This document shows positions 18,990 to 27,446 of a stretch of 27,446 bases of DNA, piece after piece. The stretch is from NCBI GenBank assembly GCA_015499985.1, contig JAAAUF010000571.1:1-27446 (forward strand), read 5' to 3'. This DNA is from Haplosporangium gracile. Lineage: Eukaryota; Mortierellomycota; Mortierellomycetes; Mortierellales; Mortierellaceae. The notes under the pieces were generated by a model, which was not told where the DNA came from, ran no database searches, and was given only the letters and a program-made list of their open reading frames with translations. The translations under genes were made by a program, and so were the position numbers. Within the stretch, counting starts at the first letter, position 1. Each line of letters starts with the position of its first letter.

Positions 18990-19763
18990 TTACTCCTTCC
19001 ACTGCCAACCACACTTAAGCTCAGTGCACTTGTAAAACGTCGTCATAGGCTCATCGGCAGAGCGAGTCTGGATCTGCATGTAGTATGCGCGGTCGTGTTC
19101 ACATCTTGGGCAAGATGCTAATTAAATTTCGCGCATTGACAAGTTGCTTCTGTTTAGTAACTCCATCGTTCAAAAATGAACAAGTGTAGCCGACCCTGAA
19201 GAGTCGTAGTTTCATGTCATATAAGGTGGATTCTCCAAAGTCATCCTGCTATGGTATTCCGAGAGATCCAATCGCCGATACCCATATATGATCTTTGAAA
19301 GCTCAGTTTCATTGTTACTAAAGGTCCCCGAGAAATATCCTGCGATGAATCCTTGTGCGCCACATTCATAAGTAATTGTGTTTTACCTTCTGTCTGATCC
19401 ACGTTCGCCCAGGCCTCATCTCCTCCGAGGACATCATCAACTTGCTTCCTGTCCAATGTCTTCCTCTGAACAATCTATTATGACGAAAACAAGCGCAAAA
19501 GGCAGCATCATTAGCTAACATTTTCCATTGAGTAAAACCACTTGAGCATTGAGATGTTGTGTGAAAGAATATATCTAAAATAAACGGTAATAGCTCCAAA
19601 GTAGGGCGCAGCCGGTCATGCAGCTGTTGCTCGGGTTTGAACTCTTGAAGAAACGTACGGTCTTGACAATAGGGTAGATATAGGGGCAGGTCTGGCAATA
19701 GAGACGCTGGGTGCCGTCGGACTGGACCAGCAGCAGGTTTGAGCAAGCTGGGCAAAAGTACAT
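18990..19763 (-). CDS. RPC11: RNA polymerase III subunit C11 (TFIIS-like), 106 aa, three exons
   Basis: A small zinc protein of RNA polymerase III needed for RNA cleavage, termination and reinitiation. Exons: 19763-19659, 19474-19387, 19117-18990. The N-terminal zinc ribbon uses C4, C7, C23 and C26 (MYFCPAC ... YCQTCPY), followed by RKQVDDVLGGDEAW. The C-terminal TFIIS-like ribbon uses C67, C70, C95 and C100, with the invariant QTRSADEPMTTFYKC; D86 and E87 form the acidic tip that reaches the active site. The length matches the family (human 108, yeast 110 residues). The exon 2 acceptor was placed before ATT GTT CAG because this gives the same spacing to KQVDDV as in human POLR3K; a TAG/CAG alternative nine bases on would drop three residues. 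Confidence 0.95.
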
Positions 19764-20027
19764 TGTCCTGTTGTTGTGTTGTTGGAATGAATGAATGAAA
19801 AAGAAAGAAAGGGGAAGGATGCAGCAATAGCAGTGAGTCTTTTTTTTATCTTTGTGTCCGTTAAAAAAACGAATGACAGCTCGTTTTTGTTTGAGGCAAA
19901 GAACAAAAAAATAGCTGCGGCTTAGATCTATCTGATCATTTTTACCAAGAGCGAAGGAGTATAAATTAAAATTAAGCGGGCGGTTCAATTTGTTCCTCCT
20001 CCCTTTTTTAGTAGCCATCTAACCAAC
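19764..20027. promoter_or_regulatory. Shared divergent promoter region, RPC11 / RPL10A
   Basis: 264 bases separate the start codons of two divergent genes that both serve ribosome production. The RPL10A side has a TATA box (19960-19969) and a pyrimidine-rich stretch (TTGTTCCTCCTCCCTTTTTT) before its ATG. The RPC11 side has an A/T-rich stretch but no clear TATA. Confidence 0.7.
19960..19969 (+). promoter_or_regulatory. TATA box of RPL10A
   Basis: TATAAATTAA, 59 bases before the ATG at 20028. With initiation about 30 bases downstream, in or just before the C/T-rich run, that ATG is the first in the mRNA. Confidence 0.6.
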
Positions 20028-21315
20028 ATGAGGCATGTCACCCTGAACCCACGCTCACATATTATCTGGATACATATCCAAAGGCTGGCATCCATCCATC
20101 ACCTTGGAGCAGCAAAAACAGGACTATCGCCGCCGCATCCATCGATCCATCCATCATCAGCATCAGCAACCATACTTTCTCAACAAACACTCTCCGGCGC
20201 ACTACTTGCATCGCTACCAGCATTTTTACGTTGAGTGCACTTTTCATCACTGAACAGTGTCGTATTCCAGGGATCCAACTTTAACATCGGAATCGAGTTC
20301 TACCTCGGCAGCGAGACAACGAGAACACTTATCTTCAACGCCTCAATCAACTTGTACTCGATAAGAGCTATCAACAACAAGTGCAGAATTCATCAACCAT
20401 CCACTTTTACCTTTGACCGGTGATCTCGACTATAACACTCCCTGCGTTTATGACCCTGGACCTGTTCAGTGTGGGAATCGACTACTAGGGGCGGTCGCAT
20501 CAATACAACAGAACAGGACTTTACAGGATCCCCCTTCAGTCGCAGCCATAGACACCTGTCCACCCTTATCAGAATTACTCTGCTTTCAAAAGACCAGTGT
20601 CACTAACTATCCCACCCTGCCTTTCTTTTCATCTCTCTACCCTATCTGTTCCCAAAACGTCAACAGCAGCAAGATTCAGGTTTCGGCCGTCCGCGAGAGC
20701 GTTCGCCAGGTCAAGCAGCAGTCCGAGGAGAAGAAGCGTAACTTCGTCGAGACTGTCGAGCTCCAGATTGGACTCAAGAACTACGATCCCCAGCGTGACA
20801 AGCGTTTCTCTGGTTCCGTCCGTCTCCCCAACATCCCCCGCCCTAAGATGTCCGTCTGCATTCTCGGTGATGCCCTTCACTGCGACCAGGCCAAGGAGAT
20901 CTCCATGGAGTACCAGTCCGTTGATGACTTGAAGAAGCTCAACAAGAACAAGAAGCAGATCAAGAAGCTCGCCAAGAAGTACGATGCTTTCCTTGCCTCC
21001 GAGGCCCTTATCAAGCAGATTCCCCGTCTTCTCGGACCTGGTCTCCACAAGGCCGGAAAGTTCCCCACCCCCGTCACCCACGCCGACAACATCGGCGAGA
21101 AGGCTGATGAGATCCGTGCCACTATCAAGTTCCAGTTGAAGAAGGTTCTCTGCTTGGGTGTCGCCGTCGGTCACGTCGACATGTCCGAGGATGAGCTCCT
21201 CGCCAACATCATGATGTCCGTCAACTTCTTGGTTTCCCTTCTCAAGAAGCACTGGCAGAACGTCAAGACCTTGTTCATCAAGTCCTCCATGAACAAGCCC
21301 GTCCGTCTCTACTAA
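20028..21315 (+). CDS. RPL10A: 60S ribosomal protein uL1 (L10a), 217 aa, two exons
   Basis: Large-subunit protein of the L1 stalk, which helps release deacylated tRNA from the E site. Exon 2 (20667-21315) alone encodes almost the whole protein and shows family blocks: [23 protein letters not shown], read in parts as [13 protein letters not shown] and DKRFSG, then [60 protein letters not shown] and a terminal KPVRLY. Only two other ATGs exist in the 640 bases upstream, and neither works. ATGAG at 20028-20032 joined to CAGCAAG at 20667 gives MSSKIQV and 217 residues, equal to human RPL10A (which begins MSSK). This requires a GC donor. The open frame back to 20413 within the intron is chance. 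The codon choice is strongly biased, as in highly expressed genes. Confidence 0.95.
20033..20666 (+). other. 634-base GC-AG first intron of RPL10A with tandem acceptor
   Basis: Donor GAG|GCATGT follows a five-base coding exon. A CTAAC branch-point-like word lies near 20610 before a long pyrimidine tract, and the acceptor is AACAG|CAG|CAAG. Using the second AG three bases on would give MSKIQV instead of MSSKIQV, so both products are in frame. Long first introns right after the start codon are common in ribosomal protein genes and may carry regulatory elements. Confidence 0.75.
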
Positions 21316-21755
21316 GTGTTTTTTAACTCTGTAGTTGCGGGTGGAATGGTGTTCTTTTTTGCTTGGTCTTAAAACTACTACTCTCACTCTCTAGTTCCTC
21401 CTTGGAGGACTGGAAGCGGTACGGCAACACCAAAGTACTTATTCACCTATCACTTATGAATGAATTCAATTACTGTTGGGAGCTGATTTACTTCAGCATA
21501 CAAGCCTGCTTATTTGATGGTTCAAAATAAAAAAAATATAAAAAAAAACAATCGTCGCGTCTCTTTGTTTGTGCTAGTCGTGTGAGTTTTATCAGCCTGC
21601 ATTGGATAACCCTTCTTCCTTTTCATATCATTCCATTCCAATGGTTACTTGTGCTCGCACGATACCAAGATCAAAATAAATAATGCATTCAGGCAAGATA
21701 TGTGAGAGTAAAAGCACTAATGGGGGTTTTATTTGTAGGGAAGAGGGATGATATA
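21316..21755. other. Convergent intergenic region, RPL10A / kinase
   Basis: 440 bases between the two stop codons, AT-rich, holding the 3' ends of both transcripts. No gene is seen. Confidence 0.6.
21526..21531 (+). terminator. Candidate poly(A) signal of RPL10A
   Basis: AATAAA 211 bases after the RPL10A stop, in an A-rich tract. Confidence 0.4.
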
Positions 21756-24620
21756 TTAGATGAAGGCTTGTTCGTATTGATACAATTGCTGCTGGTGATG
21801 CTGCTGCTGCTGCTGCTGCTGTTGCAAAAGCTGTTGTTGACTTCGTTGTTGCTGTTGCTGCTGGGGTCTTGGTGACAATCTCGTTGTATATTGCTGCTGT
21901 TGCTGGTACATGAACCGCTCGTCGCCAAGAGTAGTGGCATAGGCGCTTGCAGGTCGCGTTGGGTACTGAGCGCCTGTGGGGCTCATCTCCAGGGGCCGGC
22001 GAGGATTAGAGGAAGAAGACGATGGCGTTGGGTGAAGGGACGACAACCTGGGATTGGTGGCTGTGGTGGGCGAGGTCGACACCGATGAGATCGCAGCGGG
22101 CATCGAGTTGATCGATTGACCTGACGCTTCCCGACCACGGACTGCTCTGCGGACAGGGATATTCGCAGACTCCATCAATGGCACGCTAATATTGTTATCA
22201 CTACGGTATACATTGTTGTCGTTGCTAGGATCCATGGCCAAAGAGGATAATGACGTGCCCGAGTCAGGTGTGACAAAAAGGGCTACTCCTGGCTTGTTAT
22301 GCTGGCCAGAAAGGGGTGTCGATGAAGGAGGAGGCGACGAACTGTAGGCCGTCAGGGGTGTGGCAGTGGCAGGCGTCGAGTTACGGAGAGAATTAGTGGG
22401 CGACGAAGGGTGCGTAGATGGCGAATAATTTGGAGATCCTACCCTCAGACCCGTCACATTGTCGCGAGGTTGAAGGGGGCGGGGCAGCGACGTTGATGGC
22501 AAAATGATCGCCTCGCTTTGCAGTTCCAGCCGCTGGGTATGAAATGACGATGGCTGGTGAAGATGTTGTTGCTGCTGTTGCTGATTCTGTTGGTTGTCAA
22601 AGTATCCTGCCTTCTCAGATTCGGACTTTTGACGGACCATGCTCTGGCCGTTGCTGCGATAGTTGTTTTCCAACGCGGGGCTGTTCAGCGGAGACGACCG
22701 GTATGTGTGCTCTGTAAGTGGCGTCTGGTCCTCATCTGAGTTGAATCGATCCTGTCCGATACGATCACTGGGACTGTCGGGTCTATACGTCCTAATAGGG
22801 GTCGTCATGGGCACGTTGTCTGTCCGTTTGCTGCCTGTCCGGGTGACGACGCCATCCAAAGTCCCGCTGTTCATCCTAGAGTCGTTATTGCCGGGGCGAA
22901 TGATACGGCCCCGGCTGAGAGAATGCGACCGCTTGACTTTGGTAAAGTCGTACACAATGAACTTGTCCTCCATCATCTGCATCTCTGTGGACAACTCTGT
23001 CTCGGGTGTGGTCTGGGCTCGCTTCTTGGCCTTCAGTGGATTGTCCTCCATCAAAAGTTCTTCCAGCTCGTGCGTAGCATCAAAATTGGCACGTTTCGAC
23101 TATCATGATTAGATTTCAACAAAGATGAAAGATTGACATCAGAAAGATGCCCATCTGAACCGGAGATGGATGCAACGAATAGAGTGAGAAGAGAAAACTT
23201 ACGTCGGGCTCAAAAGGAGGCAGTGCCTCTTTAGTTACAAGCTTATCCCACTCGAGTCCTTCAAACCAAGGGTGTTTCTTGAAGGCATCCAAACCTTCTG
23301 ATGTACAGCCGAGGCGCTTGCTAATATCACGCTCGCACAACTGACAACAAACAAAAGCAAATTCTCATGAATCATTAGCACACATGGTCTGTCGGTAGCT
23401 ACTTTCAGTGCCTATCGTAATGAGAGCAGTCGTCAACTTCAGGGCTCGAATCTTACCTTGGATACGACATCTATACACGGCGCGCTCACCATCTCGTGAA
23501 CGTTCTCGGGAAACGGAAGTGGGTCCCGCAAGATGGAACTCGTCAACAAATCGTTACTCTTCCCTCGGAATGGACGCTATTCGATTCAATAAGCAAAGGA
23601 ATACGTCAAAATCCAACGAGAATTTCATTTTGGCGTTGGTTATGTTGTGACTGACGTCTTGACCTGTCATTTTTTACCTTGCCAAAGAGAAGCTCAAACA
23701 TGACGACGCCAAGACTCCACCAGTCTACCGACTCAAAGTAGCCTTTTCTAAGTAGCACCTCAGGCGCCATATAAGCCATGCTTCCTGCGATAGACATCAA
23801 TGGCTTGGTAGGGTTGAAGTAGACAGCAATATTGAAATCTGTCAGATGCGCATGTCCATGCTCATCCAGTAGCACATTATCGGGCTTTAGATCTCTACAA
23901 TTGCCCAGCAAAAAAAGAGGGAATGAATGTTAGACACGTGTGTATTGCAGCCGCGCAGAACAATTACCGCAAGATGGATGCAATGAAGAACTTGCCTGTG
24001 AATGATACGGCGTGCATGAAGTGCATCGAGAGCGAGGGCCAATTCTGCGACATAGAACCGGACAACGTCCTCACGCATAGGTCCGGCACGCTCCAGGTGA
24101 AAGCGAAGATCGCCTCCGAGCATGAGATCGAGGACCATGAAGAGGTTCTCATCATCCTGGAAGGCGTACCGCAGGTTGCAGATCAATGAAAACTCGACTT
24201 CCTCCAGTAACCGACGTTCCTGAATGATATTCTCGACGGCTCGCATCCGGATACACTTTGCCTTGTTGATATATTTGAGGGCGTAGATCGCCTTTGTTCG
24301 CTTGTGTTGAACCACCCGTACTTTTCCAAAGGCACCTTTTCCGACGGAGCGGAGCAAGTGGAAGTGGGACAATTCGACTACGAGGGTAAAACAAAATCAT
24401 ATGGTCGGTTGTGAGCAATCGGCGTATTATGTTTGGAGTACATGGATGGATAAAAGATAAAGTTGGGCAAGACAGAAACAGATTAAAGTGGGTCGATTGT
24501 TGTAAATTGGCACGGCCAGGTTGCTTGGTTGTTTGCTTGTTTTTTGTTTGCTTGTTGAAAAGTTCACTTACTCTCTGCATCGAAGTCGATCGCTTCTTCT
24601 TTACAACATCCGGCACCCAT
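21756..24620 (-). CDS. AGC-family protein kinase, YANK/STK32 type, 749 aa, six exons
   Basis: Exons: 24620-24572, 24377-23996, 23894-23678, 23576-23457, 23340-23203, 23099-21756; the joined frame is continuous. The N-terminus MGAGCCKEEAIDF suits myristoylation at Gly2 and palmitoylation at Cys5/Cys6, so membrane attachment is likely. Kinase domain: GKGAFGKV (29-36), ATP-binding Lys51, HRDLKPDN with catalytic Asp145, DFN (163-165) in place of DFG followed by IA, and APE (187-189). DFNIA is the hallmark of YANK (STK32) kinases; Asn at that place is normal for the group. The AGC-type tail begins ANFDATHELEELLMEDNPL and includes KFIVYDF, resembling a hydrophobic motif. A 400-residue low-complexity tail rich in Ser, Pro, Asn and Gln follows and ends in poly-Gln. 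The substrate is unknown. Intron 2 is GC-AG. Confidence 0.94.
21790..21880. repeat. CAG/CAA trinucleotide run encoding poly-Gln
   Basis: On the minus strand, interrupted CAG/CAA codons near the C-terminus of the kinase encode several glutamine runs separated by His, Ser, Arg and Leu. The pure CTG run on the plus strand (about 21800-21822) is a likely length-variable microsatellite. Confidence 0.8.
23895..23995 (-). other. GC-AG intron 2 of the kinase
   Basis: A 101-base intron with donor CAG|GCAAGT, the exact consensus for GC donors, and acceptor TTGTAG. It interrupts the Arg codon of HRDLKPDN. Splicing at a GT instead would destroy this invariant motif, so the GC site is well supported. Confidence 0.85.
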
Positions 24621-27391
24621 GGCGTTGTGTAGGAAGGGGTGGCAGCGATGTTGGCGGTGTTGGAGGAGATAAGCACAGGATGAGAGTCGTGGTGGTAAGA
24701 GCGTTGATTGTGTGACTGGGGAGAAGGAATAAGGACCAGAGATGTGAAGGGGAGAAGACGGCGTAACAGGGAGTGGACGTCAATGGGCTTTGTGAATTAG
24801 TCGAGAAAGAAGAGGGGTATCATACAAAGGAGACTAGATAAGAGAAGGAGCAGGGACGTTGGTTAGATAGGTGAAATGAATTGAGAAAAGAGAAAGAGGT
24901 GAAGAGGTGCAGAGGAAGACGAGGAAGGATTGAAGGTGCCCGTCGCTTTGTGTTCTCATCGCATGGGTGGGCGGTGGACATGTGTTGCCGATCGGAGAGC
25001 AACAAGAAACAACGCCAACAGACCAAGGATATACCCAATGACACCACAGACATGATGATAGTAAAATTATAAAAGGCAGCTGTTTATCCTCGCTCTCCAC
25101 TGTAATGATGGTTGCACAAAGAAGAGGGCAAAAAAAGCAAGAACCAAGTGCTAAAACGCATCGAACACATCGTTACTTCTCCTTCGACCATTCCTCTTAA
25201 GTTCCTTTTTTCGTTCTCACCCATTTCACTTTTCTATTGTGTTTCGTAGTTTTCCATGCACCGCGCATTCTGTGGAAAGTGGGAGAAAACAAAAAAGGCA
25301 GGGTAACCAGATCGATGCTCTTAGACTCTTGCAGAATTGACAACATCATGGAAAAGAAGGGGGTGGGTAATAGGGGAAGATTGTTTGTTGCGCCTGCCTG
25401 ACCCAACGGTCGGTTCGCCGTGCACAGGAATCAGTGCACTATTGGTTCTCTGCTGAGGAGCTGGGATGGATTGACATCTAGCCCTTATTATTTGTCTTAA
25501 TATACCCGTTCTGTCAAAAAAAAGGGAGGAGGCGGAGAGGAACGGTCGAAGTAGCAAATAAGGGATATTGAACAGGGGGTAAGAGAGAGAGAGAGAGACT
25601 GACAGAGAAAGAGAGAGGAGAAAGAGAGGAGAACAAAGGTCCATGCTTCTATAAGCAGGTCCTGATTTTCTCGACAATCAAGGCGCCACTACACGAAAAA
25701 TGTGCTATCAAAAAAGTCAATAACAAGGCGAACAAATTGGGGTTGAATAGTCGTTGTTTCCAGAATTGTTCGGGTATCATTGGAAGTGTAGCCGTTGGAT
25801 GGTAGTAAAGGGAAGTGTTCGACCATTGCCGAGGCGGGAAGAGAGCCAGCTGGAGAGAGAAAAAAAGAACAAGAGAGAGACGAACCAGAGGGGAGAGAAG
25901 AGAAGAAGAGAAGGCAGGATATAAAAAAAATAAAAAAAAACGGGTAACGAAGCAAAGGGAAGTAATGGTAATAGGAATAGCTGGTTATTGCAAGTGTTTG
26001 GTTTCACGCGAAGACGCGAAGGGGTGTTCAACTAGGATAGACACTTGCAATTGGAGGTGACGGTACAAAGGGGATGGTCGCGTTTTGAGAGGTAGCAAGT
26101 AGAATTGGTGGTGGTGTTGGAGCAAGGAGAAGAGGGGGTGTGAAAACAAAGTACAAGGAAGAGACGGGAAGAAAGGGGAAGAAAAGGGAAGCAAGGGAAG
26201 AAAAAAGGATGCTTGCACATTTGCTGCATAAGATGAGGAGACTTAGAGTAAAAGGAAAAGGCTGGTGGTTGATTGAGACAAGGGGGAAGTGGTGTGTAAA
26301 TGTAAGCTGATGATTAACTGACAATGTGTGGGAGTGAAGAAGGGAAGGAGGGTTGAATGGACGTCGAAGACTTGAATGGGCATGACAGATCTTCTACCGG
26401 CCCCGCCTAGCGAGAAAGAAACCCACCATCACGCCACTTCCTGTACTCGTTCTCTACAAGCAGTACTTGGCAAGCAACAGTCTTTGTTACCCCTGTACCT
26501 CTCCCTCTCGTAGAGCTACACCCTTCGCACAAGTAGTTTCGTGTAGCGACCATACACTACTCCATTCTTGCCTGTGGCTCCCAAGAAAAACTAGTCTGTT
26601 TCTGGTCCTTGAAGTAGTTCAGTGCAACTGTGCAACATGCGCACAGAATACTCCCCGACCCGACTAGCCAGACACATTTGCTAACGAACAAAATGGCCGA
26701 CTGCAATTACTCCCGTCCAGTCAGACTCGTCCGTCGGGGAACAGAAGGAAAAAAGGGGATAAGGGAAACGAGTCGAGTCGGTGATTCTACCTCGTTCACT
26801 AAACAAACACAAGAACACTTATAAGAGTAGTGCTTCGCTCTCCATTTTTTCCTTTCTAAGATAACGAAGAAACATAAAACGATCGAGAATACATCTTGAA
26901 AGGGACATCGTCTCTGCCGAAAAAGCCCATGGAGGCCACCACGGACATACAAACTGCGAGTGAAACTTCGTTCCTGAATAGTGAGTGGTGGAAAGAAAGA
27001 AGAACAAAAAAAGCAAGCGAGGCCAAAAAAAAACATCCGTCTCGTGTCTAGTCGGTGCTTAATCTTTTGTATTGACGTTGCATTGTTGAATGAACGACTG
27101 TGTTGAGTGTTTGTTTGTCGGTCATGAGATGAAGTAGAGTAATAGAGGTGGAAGGAAGTTGATGGAGTGGTGATCTAGAAGGTTGTGAGATTGCTGTGAA
27201 GCTTGATTGTCGAAGTAATGAGATGAATGAGGGAGGGTGAAGGAAGGGGTTACTTGCCTTCAGTCCGATGCTGCGAGGAGGGGAAGGGGAGGGATGATGG
27301 AGAGTGGCGATAAAGAGGTTAAGGTGAAGTGTAAAGGGAAGGAGAAAAGAAGGTGATGATCAGGATGGAGCGGTGAGAAAGAGAAAGAGAA

Positions 27392-27394
<3 letters not shown>
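24621..27394. other. 2.8 kb without a recognisable gene, purine-rich plus strand
   Basis: This holds the upstream region of the kinase gene, then a long stretch in which the plus strand is dominated by A and G (for example 25560-25640, 25840-25950, 26160-26210). The minus strand correspondingly gives Phe/Leu/Ser/Pro-rich frames with no motif. A small inverted repeat (TTGCAAGTGT / ACACTTGCAA) flanks 25998-26039, and ACGCGAAGACGCGAA near 26009 has two MCB-like CGCG words. No RNA gene was recognised. Part may be a long pyrimidine-rich 5' leader of a minus-strand transcript. Confidence 0.45.

Positions 27395-27446
<52 letters not shown>
27395..27446 (+). repeat. GTGAGA hexanucleotide microsatellite
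   Basis: At least eight perfect copies of GTGAGA run to the window edge, preceded by GAAAGA repeats from about 27377. The array continues beyond the window. Confidence 0.95.

Noticed and set aside
20413..20666. Upstream extension of the RPL10A frame
   Set aside because: It is in frame and open but has no ATG, matches no uL1 N-terminus and carries branch-point, pyrimidine tract and acceptor signals. It is intron sequence open by chance.
20629..21387. Long open frame antisense to RPL10A
   Set aside because: A Leu/Val/Gly/Asp-rich shadow produced by the strong codon bias of the ribosomal protein gene; no motif.
22663..23112. Plus-strand frame opposite the kinase tail
   Set aside because: Antisense shadow of a low-complexity coding region; the spliced kinase on the other strand explains the DNA.
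25689..26324. Hydrophobic minus-strand frames that look like membrane proteins
   Set aside because: Same cause: pyrimidine-rich strand. Composition is repetitive, several overlapping frames look alike, and no topology or domain pattern emerges.

Overview
The window reads as nuclear DNA of a filamentous fungus. The conserved genes are eukaryotic and spliced: 17 introns can be placed in five genes, most of them about 95-190 bases long. The intergenic DNA is strand-biased and low in complexity. The many F-box/leucine-rich-repeat-like relics fit an early-diverging fungus such as Mucoromycota/Mortierellomycota. That placement is inference; nothing here proves the species. A 10-base run of N at 13507-13516 marks an assembly gap.

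Left part (1-6.3 kb): an F-box family cluster, all on the minus strand. There are two intact intronless paralogues (324-1214 and 2889-3791), a decayed copy between them (1773-2675) and a more distant F-box fragment (about 5936-6225). From 6.3 to 9 kb is a transposon graveyard: a Ty3/gypsy-type gag-protease relic with frameshifts and an altered protease active site, one fold-back element at its truncation point and another inside it. From 9 to 13.5 kb are two unrecognised single-copy-looking genes (9032-9535 and 11098-11958, both minus). The second carries a repeat-filled intron that looks like a recent introner insertion. A large fold-back/MITE-like element with 75-base perfect arms follows at about 12853-13213. 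From 13.5 to 15.2 kb is a broken F-box gene that runs into the gap.

Right part (15.3-24.6 kb): the conserved housekeeping block. It holds an AP-1/AP-2 beta-adaptin (minus, 9 exons, 752 aa), RNA polymerase III subunit C11 (minus, 3 exons, 106 aa), ribosomal protein uL1/RPL10A (plus, 2 exons, 217 aa) and a YANK/STK32-type AGC kinase (minus, 6 exons, 749 aa). The Pol III subunit and the ribosomal protein are divergent and share a 264-base promoter region, which would suit co-regulation of ribosome production. From 24.6 kb to the end no gene is visible, and the plus strand is strikingly purine-rich, ending in a GTGAGA hexamer array.

The least ordinary signals are: (1) an intron flanked by a 9-base duplication that supplies its own splice site; (2) three GC-AG introns among 17, one of which puts the RPL10A start codon in a 5-base exon followed by a tandem (NAGNAG) acceptor; and (3) the set of fold-back elements at 7.0, 8.3 and 12.9 kb. 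I found no CRISPR array, no tRNA or rRNA and no convincing new multi-gene system.
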